A DNA stretch of 64,000 bases from Streptomyces sp. HD (GTDB lineage: Bacteria > Actinomycetota > Actinomycetes > Streptomycetales > Streptomycetaceae). The stretch spans positions 120,620 through 184,619 of the forward strand of contig NZ_JAQMYP010000013.1 of NCBI RefSeq assembly GCF_028369295.1. The letters run 5' to 3'. Shown in pieces: positions 1 to 7,797 of this stretch (its first letter is position 1; the number at the start of each line of letters is the position of its first letter). The notes under the pieces are model-generated. The model was not told where the DNA came from, ran no database searches, and saw only the letters and a list, made by a program, of their open reading frames with translations. The position numbers and the translations under genes are program-made.

Positions 1-185
1 CGATTCGCCTGAGGAAATAGGGGTGTCTGTGCTGGGGCGGGCGCGCGAGCCGGGTCGGCGGACGGCGACGTAACTCTCGCGAAGATCACCGCAACCAATA
101 ATTGAGGAGCCACGACGGCGAGCAGCCACGTCCGCGAGAGCGGCGCCGGTTTAGGCGCAAAGAAGGGCCAGGTAGCCTTGCCTTC

Positions 186-1052
186 GTGCCCCGTCTGTCT
201 GAAGTCATCGCCGCGCTGGAGAACCTGTGGCCCGCCGAGCGGGCCGAGTCCTGGGACGCGGTCGGCACCGTCGTGGGCGACCCCGACCAGGAGGTCTCCC
301 GGGTCCTGTTCGCCGTCGACCCGGTCCAGGAGATCGTGGACGAGGCGGTGAAGCTGGGCGCCGACCTGCTGGTCACCCACCACCCGCTCTACCTGCGCGG
401 TACGACGACGGTCGCCGCCTCCACCTTCAAGGGCCGGGTCGTCCACACGCTGATCAAGAACGACATCGCGCTGCACGTGGCGCACACCAACGCCGACACC
501 GCCGACCCGGGAGTCAGCGACGCGCTGGCCGGTGCGCTGGACCTGCGTGTCGTACGACCGCTGGTGCCCGACCCGGCCGACCCGGACGGCCGCCGGGGCC
601 TCGGCCGTGTCTGCGAGCTCGACCACCCGCTGACCGTCCGTGAACTCGCCGCCCGCGCCGCCGAGCGGCTGCCCGCCACCGCGCAGGGCATCCGCGTGGC
701 CGGCGACCCCGAGGCGACGGTCCGTACGATCGCGGTCAGCGGCGGCTCCGGCGACAGCCTCTTCGACCAGGTGCGCGCCGCCGGCGTCGACGCCTTCCTC
801 ACCGCGGACCTGCGCCACCACCCGGCCGCAGAATTCACGGCGGCTGTGGCCCCCAGACATCTCGCGCTGCTCGACGCGGCGCACTGGGCCACCGAATGGC
901 CCTGGTGCGAGCTGGCCGCCGCCCAGCTCGACGAGATCTCCGACCGCCATGGCTGGGACCTGCGGGTCCATGTCTCCAAGACGGTCACCGACCCCTGGAC
1001 CGCCCACGCGGCGTCCAACCCGCCCACTAGTACTACTGGAGCCCCCAACTGA
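186..1052 (+). CDS. NIF3-like dinuclear metal-centre protein
   Basis: 288-residue protein of the NIF3/YbgI (DUF34) family. These are toroidal hexamers with a two-metal site; the physiological reaction is unsettled. Metal-ligand motifs are visible: THHPLYL with the His pair at residues 65-66, AHTNAD (His101, Asp105), and a C-terminal AHWATEW segment supplying the last His and Glu. The GTG at 186 is chosen because the conserved N-terminus (PRLSEVIAALE) begins there; upstream in-frame sequence is unconserved-looking Arg/Gly text. It overlaps the next gene by 4 bp, so the two are probably co-translated. In actinobacteria NIF3, a C4 zinc-ribbon protein and an RNase H fusion commonly run together, as here. 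Confidence 0.93.
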   Translation: MPRLSEVIAALENLWPAERAESWDAVGTVVGDPDQEVSRVLFAVDPVQEIVDEAVKLGADLLVTHHPLYLRGTTTVAASTFKGRVVHTLIKNDIALHVAHTNADTADPGVSDALAGALDLRVVRPLVPDPADPDGRRGLGRVCELDHPLTVRELAARAAERLPATAQGIRVAGDPEATVRTIAVSGGSGDSLFDQVRAAGVDAFLTADLRHHPAAEFTAAVAPRHLALLDAAHWATEWPWCELAAAQLDEISDRHGWDLRVHVSKTVTDPWTAHAASNPPTSTTGAPN

Positions 1053-1792
1053 ACGCCGCGCCGGCCGACCAGATCCGACTCCTCGACGTCCAGGCCCTGG
1101 ACGTCCGCCTGCAGCAGCTTGCGCACAAGCGGAAGTCCCTGCCCGAGCACGCCGAGATCGAGTCGCTCACCAAGGACCACACGCAGCTGCGCGACCTGCT
1201 CGTGGCCGCGCAGACCGAGGAGAGCGACACTGCCCGCGACCAGACCAAGGCCGAGCAGGACGTGGACCAGGTGCGCCAGCGCGCCGCCCGCGACCAGCAG
1301 CGCCTGGACTCCGGCGCCATCACCTCGCCGAAGGACCTGGAGAACCTCCAGCACGAGATCGCATCCCTCGCCAAGCGCCAGGGCGACCTGGAGGACATCG
1401 TCCTGGAGGTCATGGAGCGCCGTGAGTCCGCGCAGGAGCGGGTCACGGAGCTGACCGAGCGGGTCGGCTCCGTGCAGTCGAAGATCGACGACGCGATCGG
1501 CCGCCGGGACGCCGCGTTCGAGGAGATCGACGGCGAGGTGGCGACGGTGACGAAGGAGCGCGAGGTCATCGCGGCCGCCGTCCCGGCCGACCTCCTCAAG
1601 CTCTACGACAAGCTGCGCCAGCAGCAGGGCGGCATCGGCGCGGCCAAGCTGTACCAGCGCACCTGCCAGGGCTGCCGCCAGGAGCTCGCCATCACCGAGC
1701 TCAGCGAGATCCGCCAGGCGGCGCCGGACACGGTGGTGCGCTGTGAGAACTGCCGCCGGATTCTGGTGCGTACGGCGGAGTCGGGGCTGTAG
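1049..1792 (+). CDS. C4-type zinc ribbon coiled-coil protein (CT398/DUF164-like), apparent CTG start
   Basis: 247-residue protein: a long charged helical hairpin (about residues 10-180) followed by a zinc ribbon with CxxC pairs, CQGC and CENC, near the C-terminus. Family members are thought to be nucleic-acid or protein scaffolds; no reaction is known. The start is unusual. The reading frame stays open and homologous-looking up to a CTG at 1049 that overlaps the NIF3 stop (CTGA), with GGAG at 1038-1041 seven bases upstream. The first in-frame GTG, at 1202, would remove about 50 residues including the start of the first helix, and I see no ATG or GTG between them. The CTG start is therefore inferred from spacing and length. 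Confidence 0.85.
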   Translation: MNAAPADQIRLLDVQALDVRLQQLAHKRKSLPEHAEIESLTKDHTQLRDLLVAAQTEESDTARDQTKAEQDVDQVRQRAARDQQRLDSGAITSPKDLENLQHEIASLAKRQGDLEDIVLEVMERRESAQERVTELTERVGSVQSKIDDAIGRRDAAFEEIDGEVATVTKEREVIAAAVPADLLKLYDKLRQQQGGIGAAKLYQRTCQGCRQELAITELSEIRQAAPDTVVRCENCRRILVRTAESGL

Positions 1793-1850
1793 GCGGGTAG
1801 CGGCTGAGGTAACGGCTGCGGTAGCGGGTTTTCGGTAAGGGGCGCTGGTC

Positions 1851-3179
1851 GTGCGGGAGTTCATCGTCGAGGCCGACGGCGGGTCACGGGGCAACCCGGG
1901 GCCCGCGGGCTACGGTGCGGTCGTCATCGACGCGACCACGGGGCAGACGCTGGCCGAGGCGGCCGAGTACATCGGCGTCGCCACGAACAACGTCGCCGAG
2001 TACCGGGGCCTGGTGGCGGGCCTGCGCGCCGCGCACGAACTCGACCCCGCGGCCACCGTCCATGTCCGTATGGACTCCAAGCTGGTCATCGAGCAGATGT
2101 CGGGCCGCTGGAAGATCAAGCACCCCGACATGAAGCCGCTGGCCTTCGAGGCGGCGCGGGTCTTTCCGGCTCCTCAGGTGACGTACGAGTGGATCCCCCG
2201 GGAGCAGAACAAGCACGCGGACCGGCTGGCCAACGAGGCGATGGATGCCGGGAAGCGGGGGGAACAGTGGTCGGCGTCGGCTTCCACGGCGGAGCTTCAG
2301 GCGGCTGACGCACAGGCCGCTCGCTCTGCGAAGGCCGCGCGGGCTGCGGCCGAGCATGAGCCGTCGGGCCCGCCGGGAGACGCTGCCGCGGGTGCGGCGC
2401 GAGCGCGGGCGGCGCTGGCGGAGGGGCGTGCGGCCGGCGATCCCTCCGCCGCCTCCGCTCCTTCTGGTGGCGCAGCCGCGAAGGCCGAGGCCGATGTCAG
2501 GGCCGCGCGGAGCGTGGCCACGGTGGGGACCGGCTGGGGCCCCGCCGACATGGGGGCGCCGGCCACCTTCGTGCTGTTGCGGCACGGGGAGACGCCGCTC
2601 ACGCCGCAGAAGCGCTTCTCGGGAAGCGGCGGCAGCGATCCGTCCCTCTCCGACGTCGGCCGGGAGCAGGCCGAGCGGGCCGGGGCCGCGCTCGCCCGGC
2701 GCGGTACCATCCAGGCCGTCGTGGCGTCGCCGCTGACCCGCACCCGGGAGACCGCCGGTATCGTCGCCGCCCACCTCGGACTCGACGTGAGCATCGACGA
2801 CGGCCTGCGCGAGACCGATTTCGGCGCCTGGGAGGGCCTCACCTTCGGCGAGGTCCGCGAACGCCACCCCGACGACCTCACCGCCTGGCTCGCCGACCCC
2901 GAGGCCCGCCCCACCGGCGACGGCGAGAGCTTCGCCGCGACGGCGACCCGTATCGCCGCCACCCGCGACAAGCTGGTCGCGGCGTACGCCGGCCGTACGG
3001 TCCTCCTCGTCACGCACGTCACCCCGATCAAGACGTTCGTACGCCTCGCCCTGGGCGCCCCGCCCGAGTCCCTGTTCCGCATGGAACTCTCGGCGGCCTC
3101 CCTCTCGGCGATCGCGTACTACGCCGACGGCAACGCCAGCGTCCGCCTCGTCAACGACACCTCACACCTGCGCGCCTGA
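1851..3179 (+). CDS. bifunctional RNase HI / histidine phosphatase (acid phosphatase) fusion
   Basis: 442 residues in three parts. Residues 1-135 are an RNase HI domain with the acidic catalytic set Asp9, Glu50, Asp75, Asp124, which cuts RNA in RNA:DNA hybrids. Residues 140-235 are a low-complexity Ala-rich linker. From about 238 on is a phosphoglycerate-mutase-like phosphatase with RHGE at 244-247 and a second His in VTHVTP near the end. This is the architecture of mycobacterial Rv2228c, in which the second domain is an acid or cobalamin-pathway-like phosphatase. GTG start. The gene lies 58 bp downstream of the zinc-ribbon gene in the same direction. It ends convergently inside the repeat tail of the aldolase gene on the other strand. 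Confidence 0.93.
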   Translation: MREFIVEADGGSRGNPGPAGYGAVVIDATTGQTLAEAAEYIGVATNNVAEYRGLVAGLRAAHELDPAATVHVRMDSKLVIEQMSGRWKIKHPDMKPLAFEAARVFPAPQVTYEWIPREQNKHADRLANEAMDAGKRGEQWSASASTAELQAADAQAARSAKAARAAAEHEPSGPPGDAAAGAARARAALAEGRAAGDPSAASAPSGGAAAKAEADVRAARSVATVGTGWGPADMGAPATFVLLRHGETPLTPQKRFSGSGGSDPSLSDVGREQAERAGAALARRGTIQAVVASPLTRTRETAGIVAAHLGLDVSIDDGLRETDFGAWEGLTFGEVRERHPDDLTAWLADPEARPTGDGESFAATATRIAATRDKLVAAYAGRTVLLVTHVTPIKTFVRLALGAPPESLFRMELSAASLSAIAYYADGNASVRLVNDTSHLRA

Positions 3180-3944
3180 CCCCCGCGCGCCTGACCCCTG
3201 CGTTCCTGACCCCTGCGTTCCTGACCCCTGCGTTCCTGAGTCCCGCGCGCCTGACCCCCGCGCGCCTGACCCCCGCGCGCCTGACCCCCGCGCGCCTGAG
3301 CCCTGTGTTCCCGACCCCTGCGTTCCTGAGCCCTTGAGCCCGGCCGCCTCCCGCGCCAGCGCCTCGATGCGCCCCCAGTCCCGCGCCGCCACCGCGTCCG
3401 CCGGAAGCATCCAACTGCCGCCCACGCAGCCGACGTTGGGGAGGGCGAGGTAGTCGGGGGCCGACGCCGGGCCGATCCCGCCCGTCGGGCAGAAACGGGC
3501 CTGCGGGAGCGGGCCGTACAGCGACTTCAGGTACGCCGTGCCGCCCGCCGCCTCCGCCGGGAAGAACTTCATCTCCCGCACCCCGCGCTCCAGCAGCGCC
3601 ACCACCTCGGACGTGGTCGACACCCCCGGCAGATACGGCACCCCGGACGCGCGCATCGCCGCCAGCAGTACGTCCGTCCAGCCGGGGCTCACCAGAAAGC
3701 GCGCCCCCGCCGTGACCGCGTCCGTCACCTGCTCCGGCGTGATCACCGTGCCGGCCCCGACCACCGCGCCCGGCACGGCCTCCGCGATCGCCCGGATCGC
3801 CGCCGGCGCGGCCGGCGTCCGCAACGTCACCTCGATCGCGGGCAGCCCGCCCTCGACCAGCGCCCGGGCCAGCGGTACGGCGTCGGAGGGGTCGTCGACC
3901 ACCACGACGGGGACGACGGGCGCGAGATCCAGGACTGACGTCAT
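3162..3944 (-). CDS. eda: 2-keto-3-deoxy-6-phosphogluconate / 4-hydroxy-2-oxoglutarate aldolase with repeat tail
   Basis: 260 residues. Residues 1-204 are a class I KDPG/KHG aldolase: catalytic Glu38, Arg42 in the TLRT segment, GAGTV at 63-67, and Schiff-base Lys126 in MKFFPAE. It cleaves KDPG to pyruvate and glyceraldehyde-3-phosphate in the Entner-Doudoroff and related sugar-acid routes. The family normally stops near residue 205-215; here about 55 extra residues are the GSGTQ/GSGAR repeats. The ATG at 3944 is chosen because homology starts at MTSVLDL; the longer reading adds only unconserved sequence. The last 18 bp overlap the 3' end of the convergent RNase H fusion gene. A perfect inverted repeat lies 30-49 bp upstream. 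Confidence 0.93.
   Translation of the reverse strand: MTSVLDLAPVVPVVVVDDPSDAVPLARALVEGGLPAIEVTLRTPAAPAAIRAIAEAVPGAVVGAGTVITPEQVTDAVTAGARFLVSPGWTDVLLAAMRASGVPYLPGVSTTSEVVALLERGVREMKFFPAEAAGGTAYLKSLYGPLPQARFCPTGGIGPASAPDYLALPNVGCVGGSWMLPADAVAARDWGRIEALAREAAGLKGSGTQGSGTQGSGARGSGARGSGARGSGARDSGTQGSGTQGSGTQGSGARGSGAQV
3168..3332 (-). repeat. 15-bp coding minisatellite, 11 units, in the aldolase C-terminus
   Basis: Eleven consecutive 15-bp units encode the pentapeptides GSGTQ or GSGAR (one DSGTQ, last one GSGAQ) as residues 205-259 of the KDPG aldolase. Units fall into two nucleotide variants arranged in blocks, the pattern left by slippage or unequal exchange. The run ends four codons' worth of bases inside the 3' end of the convergent RNase H gene. 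Confidence 0.95.
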
Positions 3945-3973
3945 GGGCCTCATCCTGCCCAGGGTGAGCACAC

Positions 3974-3993
3974 TGCGCAAAGGTCGTTGCGCA
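3974..3993 (-). promoter_or_regulatory. inverted repeat upstream of eda, likely operator
   Basis: TGCGCAA, a 6-base spacer, then TTGCGCA: perfect 7-bp arms 30-49 bp before the eda start. A further half-site-like GTTGCAA follows at about 3995-4001. Lrp/AsnC and some IclR regulators bind TTGCGCAA-type sites, but no regulator gene is adjacent, so the cognate protein is unknown. Confidence 0.55.
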
Positions 3994-4068
3994 TGTTGCA
4001 ATCCCGATGCGACGGGATGCGGCGGGATGCGGCAGTCGCGGCAGGATGCGGTCGGTGCAGGACCGGGC

Positions 4069-4851
4069 TCAGTGGATCTCCGTCACCAGCACATCCAGCG
4101 TCCAGGCCTTCCCGCCCTTCACGGGCGCCTCGACCTCCACCTCGTACCCGAGGTCCCGCAGCGCCTCCACCAGCTCGGCCGGGTTTTTCGGCGCGGCGCC
4201 CTCCGCCAGCAGGCTCCGCACGATTCGCCCCTTCGTCGCCTTGTTGAAGTGGCTGACGACCTTCCGGGTCGGCGCGTGCAGCACCCGTACCGACGCCGTC
4301 CGCCCGGCCACCTCGCCCTTCGGCTTCCACGCCGCCGTGTACGCCGACGACCGCAGATCCAGCACCAGCCCATCCCCGGCCGCCTCCGGCAGCACGTCCG
4401 CCATCGGCGCCCGCCAGTGCGTGCCGAGCGCGCCGAGGCCGGGGAGCTTCACGCCCATCGAGCAGCGGTAGGAGGGGATCTTGTCGGTGACCCTGACGGC
4501 ACCCCACAGCCCGGAGAAGACGAGCAGCGACCGGGCCGCCCGCCGCTTCGCCGCCGTGTCCAGCGACGCCAGGTCGAGGGCGTCGTACAGCACCCCGGTG
4601 TAGATCTCCCCGGCGGGCCGCGCCCCCGCCGTCCGCAGCTCGGCGTTCTTGGCGACCTCGCCCCGCAGCCCCTCGCTCAGCCCGAGTACGTCGCGTGCCT
4701 TGTCCTCGTCGCCCGTGCACAGCTCGACCAGTTCAGTCAGCACGGCCTCCCGGGCCTCGCTCAGCCCCGGCGAGGACAGCGACTCCAGCTTCAGCGGCGC
4801 ACCCCGACCGGACGAGGCCTTGCCTTCGGAAGGCGGCAGCAGGACAAGCAC
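4069..4851 (-). CDS. yaaA: YaaA/DUF328 (UPF0246) peroxide-stress protein
   Basis: 260 residues beginning VLVLLPPSEGK, the diagnostic N-terminus of the YaaA family. Later family features are YTGVLYDALD, FSGLWGAVR and DLRSSAYTA. In E. coli YaaA lowers free intracellular iron during H2O2 stress and binds DNA through a helix-hairpin-helix-like fold; the role here is inferred from family. The GTG start has AAGGAG upstream. It is divergent from the RNB ribonuclease gene with 73 bp between the two starts. Confidence 0.92.
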   Translation of the reverse strand: MLVLLPPSEGKASSGRGAPLKLESLSSPGLSEAREAVLTELVELCTGDEDKARDVLGLSEGLRGEVAKNAELRTAGARPAGEIYTGVLYDALDLASLDTAAKRRAARSLLVFSGLWGAVRVTDKIPSYRCSMGVKLPGLGALGTHWRAPMADVLPEAAGDGLVLDLRSSAYTAAWKPKGEVAGRTASVRVLHAPTRKVVSHFNKATKGRIVRSLLAEGAAPKNPAELVEALRDLGYEVEVEAPVKGGKAWTLDVLVTEIH

Positions 4852-4924
4852 ACGTACTCCTTAGATCGAACTCCGCCACAGCGTACGGCGTGCCACCGGA
4901 ACACCCCGGCCCTACGCTCGTCGT

Positions 4925-6475
4925 ATGCCCCGCCGCCACATCCGCGTGACCGGCGCCCCCGAGGCCCCCCTCCGGGCCGCCCTCACCGCGCTGCGTAACG
5001 AACTCGGCGTCTCGGGAGGCTTCCCGCCCGAGGTGCTCGCCGAGGCCGAGCGGGCCGCGAAGGCTCCCGTCCTCCCTCCCTATGTGGCCTCCGACTCCCA
5101 CGACGCCTCCGACTCCCACGGCGCCTCCGGCTCCCACGGCGCCTCCGGCTCCCACGGCGCCTCCGGCTCCTACGACGCCACCGACATCCCCTTCTTCACG
5201 GTCGACCCTCCCGCCTCCACCGACCTCGACCAGGCGATTCACCTGTCCCGGCAGGGCGCCGGATACCGCGTCCGGTACGCCATCGCGGACGTCGCCGCCT
5301 TCGTCGTATCGTCGGGCGCGCTCGACCGGGAGGCGCACCGGCGGGTGACCACCCTCTACTTCCCCGACGAGCGGGTCCCGCTCCACCCCGAGCTGCTGAG
5401 CGAGGGCGCGGCGAGCCTGCTCCCGGACCAGGACCGGCTGGCCGTGCTGTGGACGATCGACCTCGACGGGGACGGCCGTACCCTCGCCGTCGACGTCCGC
5501 CGCGCCCTCGTCCGCAGCCGGGCCAAGCTGGACTACGCGGGGGTGCAGCAGCGGATCGACGCAGGGACCGCCGAGGAACCGCTGTCGCTGCTGAAGGAGG
5601 TCGGGGAGCTGCGGGAGCGGCTGGAGGTGGAGCGGGGCGGGATCTCGCTGCGCGTCCCCGAGCAGGAGATCGTCGAGCGCGACCGTGACCACACCTACGA
5701 ACTCGCCTACCGCGCACCCCTGCCCGCCGACGGCTGGAACGCCCAGCTCTCCCTGCTGACCGGAATGGCCGCCGCCGACCTGATGCTGGCCCACGGCACC
5801 GGCATCCTGCGCACCCTCCCCGCCGCCCCCGACGGCGCGGTCGGCCGACTGCGCCGTACCGCACACGCCCTGCACATCGAGTGGCCGCACCACGTCTCGT
5901 ACGCCGAGCTCGTCCGCTCCCTCGACCCGCACCGCCCGCACCACGCGGCGTTCCTCCAGGAGTGCACGACGCTGCTGCGCGGCGCCGGCTACACGGTCTT
6001 CAGGGACGGGGCGCTGCCCGACATCACCACCCACTCCGCCGTCGCCGCCCCCTACGCCCACTGCACGGCACCCCTGCGCCGCCTCGCCGACCGGTACGCG
6101 TCCGAGATCTGCCTCGCGGCCGCTGCCGGTCGGACGGTCCCCGACTGGGTGTCGGCCGCCCTCGACACGCTGCCCGCCCGGATGGCCGAGGGCACGCGGC
6201 GCGCGGGCACGGTCGAGCGTGAGTGCGTCGACATCGTGGAGGCGGCGCTGCTCGGGGACCGGGTGGGGGAGGTGTTCGACGGCTGGGTGGTGGAGGTCGA
6301 GGAGCGCCGACCCGGCGTCGGGACCGTGCAGTTGGAGTCCCCGGCGATCATCGGCCGGATCGAGGCCGGGCGCGGGGACCGGCTGCCGCTGGGGGAGCGG
6401 CTGCGGGCCCGTCTCACCCAGGCAGATCCGCAAGCGGGTCCGGGAGCGGCGAAGGTGCGCTTCGCGCCTGCCTGA
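4925..6475 (+). CDS. RNB-domain exoribonuclease (RNase II/R family)
   Basis: 516 residues. The RNB catalytic domain starts near residue 88; the metal-binding aspartates are in FFTVDPPASTDLDQ (Asp94, Asp100, Asp102). This family degrades single-stranded RNA 3' to 5'. Compared with RNase R it lacks N-terminal cold-shock domains and has only a short C-terminal S1-like end (about 450-516). Residues 55-84 are a low-complexity Ser/His/Gly/Ala run encoded by an 18-bp repeat just before the catalytic core. There is no clear Shine-Dalgarno before the ATG, and a TACGCT -10-like hexamer ends about 6 bp upstream, so the mRNA may be leaderless. The 3' end overlaps a broken MerR gene on the other strand. 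Confidence 0.9.
   Translation: MPRRHIRVTGAPEAPLRAALTALRNELGVSGGFPPEVLAEAERAAKAPVLPPYVASDSHDASDSHGASGSHGASGSHGASGSYDATDIPFFTVDPPASTDLDQAIHLSRQGAGYRVRYAIADVAAFVVSSGALDREAHRRVTTLYFPDERVPLHPELLSEGAASLLPDQDRLAVLWTIDLDGDGRTLAVDVRRALVRSRAKLDYAGVQQRIDAGTAEEPLSLLKEVGELRERLEVERGGISLRVPEQEIVERDRDHTYELAYRAPLPADGWNAQLSLLTGMAAADLMLAHGTGILRTLPAAPDGAVGRLRRTAHALHIEWPHHVSYAELVRSLDPHRPHHAAFLQECTTLLRGAGYTVFRDGALPDITTHSAVAAPYAHCTAPLRRLADRYASEICLAAAAGRTVPDWVSAALDTLPARMAEGTRRAGTVERECVDIVEAALLGDRVGEVFDGWVVEVEERRPGVGTVQLESPAIIGRIEAGRGDRLPLGERLRARLTQADPQAGPGAAKVRFAPA
5087..5176 (+). repeat. 18-bp coding tandem repeat, 5 units, in RNB ribonuclease
   Basis: Five consecutive 18-bp units encode the hexapeptides ASDSHD, ASDSHG, ASGSHG, ASGSHG, ASGSYD. 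The middle units are identical or nearly so. They form a His/Ser-rich linker between the N-terminal segment and the catalytic domain. Confidence 0.93.
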
Positions 6476-6798
6476 TCGCCTTGATCTCCCTCAGGAGGCG
6501 GTCGGCGTCGTCGGCGTGGCGGCGGACGGGGCGTATGTCCCGACGGCGGCCGAGGGAGGTGAAGTGGCGTACGTGCTCGGTGAGTTCGAGCGTCACGGTG
6601 GTCTGCGCCCCGATGGCGACGTCGAGCTCGCCGTTGGCCCGCTCATGGGTGCACGACGGCATGCCGCAGCGTGTGGTCCCGGGTAGTCCCGGTATCCGTT
6701 CGACCGCCGCTCGGGCTCGGGCAGCAGCCCTGGTGGTGGTAGTGCCGCACGGTGCGCCTGGTGACGCCGACGGCGGCGGCGAGTTCCCCGATCCGCAT
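6414..6798 (-). pseudogene. MerR-family transcriptional regulator, frameshifted and shortened
   Basis: From an ATG at 6798 the minus strand reads MRIGELAAAVGVTRRTVRHYHHQG, a textbook MerR winged-helix start. The frame then goes out. Shifting by one base restores LLPEPERRSNGYRDY, the expected next MerR motif, so a single-base indel lies near 6727. After YRDY the usual second half of the DNA-binding domain is missing, and an open stretch (82 codons to 6414) with a helical C-terminus (ADRLLREIKAIRQ) follows in yet another frame. Its last 62 bp overlap the RNB gene end. It is unlikely to make a functional regulator unless the indel is a sequencing error. Confidence 0.75.
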
Positions 6799-6881
6799 GG
6801 GATCAGTAGAGACGTTGAGGTTGACGTTGACGTTGCGGCAGGGGCAAGCGAACGCCTCCGGCGAAATGGAACCCGGACCGC

Positions 6882-6929
6882 CAGGTGTTACCCGGATCAG
6901 GTGTTACCCGGATCAGGTGTTGCCCGGAT
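6882..6929 (+). repeat. three tandem 16-bp repeats upstream of AraC regulator
   Basis: Three head-to-tail copies of CAGGTGTTACCCGGAT (the third has A to G at one base) end 19 bp before the AraC-type gene start. Sixteen-base periodicity and position suggest direct-repeat operator sites, as AraC proteins often use, but simple repeat expansion is also possible. Confidence 0.85.
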
Positions 6930-6948
6930 ACGAGACAGGGGGTGCGAT

Positions 6949-7797
6949 GTGGGTGAACAGGCGCGGTGGACCAGGGCGCGGCTCGGCCGGGGCGGGCCCC
7001 CGCTCGATCTGCTGACCGCACGTTTCGACCGGCATGTGTACGCCCCGCACGCCCATGACGAGTTCACGATCGGCGTCTGCGTCGGCGGCAGCGAGGTCAT
7101 CGACTACCGCGGCGGCCGGATCCGTCCCGGCCCGGGCTCCATCGTCGTACTGGCACCGGGAGAGATGCACACGGGCCGCCCGGCGGCCACCGAGGGCTAC
7201 GCCTACCGGGCCCTGTACGCCGGGACGCCACTGCTGACCGACGGCACCCTCGGCACCGCCGTCCCGCACTTCCACGACCCCCTCCTCGACGACCCCGAAC
7301 TGGCCACCGCCCTACGCCTCACGCACACCGAACTCGCCGCCTGCCCCGACCCCTTGGAGGCCGAGTCCCGCATCCCCTGGCTGCTGACCGCCCTGGCCCG
7401 CCGCCACTCCACGGCCCGCGCGGCGAGCGACACGGTCCCCGGCGCTTCCGGCATCGCGCACGCCGTACGCGACCGCCTCGCCGACGAGCTCACGGCCCCG
7501 CCCTCCCTCGCCGCCCTGGCCACGGACCTCGGCCTCTCCCGCTACCAGCTCCTGCGCGCCTTCCGTACGACGATGGGGGTGCCGCCCTACGCGTGGCTCG
7601 CCCAGTACCGGGTGAACCGGGCGCGCGGTCTGCTGGAGTCGGGCCTGCGCCCGGCGGAGGTCGCGGGGCTGGTCGGCTTCGCGGACCAGGCGCACCTCAC
7701 CCGCTGGTTCCGCCGCGTACTCGGCGTGACCCCGGCGGCGTACCGCAACAGCGTTCAAGACAGCGGACGCGGGCCCGGCCGACACTCGGCCGCATGA
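6949..7797 (+). CDS. AraC-family transcriptional regulator
   Basis: 282 residues. The N-terminal half is a cupin-like AraC ligand-binding domain (YAPHAHDEFTIGV, then GSIVVLAPGEMHTG). The C-terminal half carries two helix-turn-helix units (PSLAALATDLGLSRYQLLRAF and PAEVAGLVGFADQAHLTRWFRR). The GTG start at 6949 has AGGGGG six bases upstream. Its stop overlaps the ATG of the EamA exporter gene (ATGA), so the pair is one transcript; the regulator probably controls the exporter. Three 16-bp direct repeats directly upstream are candidate autoregulatory sites. The ligand is unknown. Confidence 0.93.
   Translation: MGEQARWTRARLGRGGPPLDLLTARFDRHVYAPHAHDEFTIGVCVGGSEVIDYRGGRIRPGPGSIVVLAPGEMHTGRPAATEGYAYRALYAGTPLLTDGTLGTAVPHFHDPLLDDPELATALRLTHTELAACPDPLEAESRIPWLLTALARRHSTARAASDTVPGASGIAHAVRDRLADELTAPPSLAALATDLGLSRYQLLRAFRTTMGVPPYAWLAQYRVNRARGLLESGLRPAEVAGLVGFADQAHLTRWFRRVLGVTPAAYRNSVQDSGRGPGRHSAA

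Noticed and set aside
1..185. Possible gene or RNA upstream of NIF3
   Set aside because: Short, without a ribosome site-frame pair or structure that I can support; the in-frame extension of NIF3 here is not conserved-looking.
389..1894. 501-codon open frame on the minus strand across NIF3 and the zinc-ribbon gene
   Set aside because: High-GC antisense shadow: no ribosome site, no family text, Leu/Arg-rich low-information sequence, while the plus-strand genes have clear motifs.
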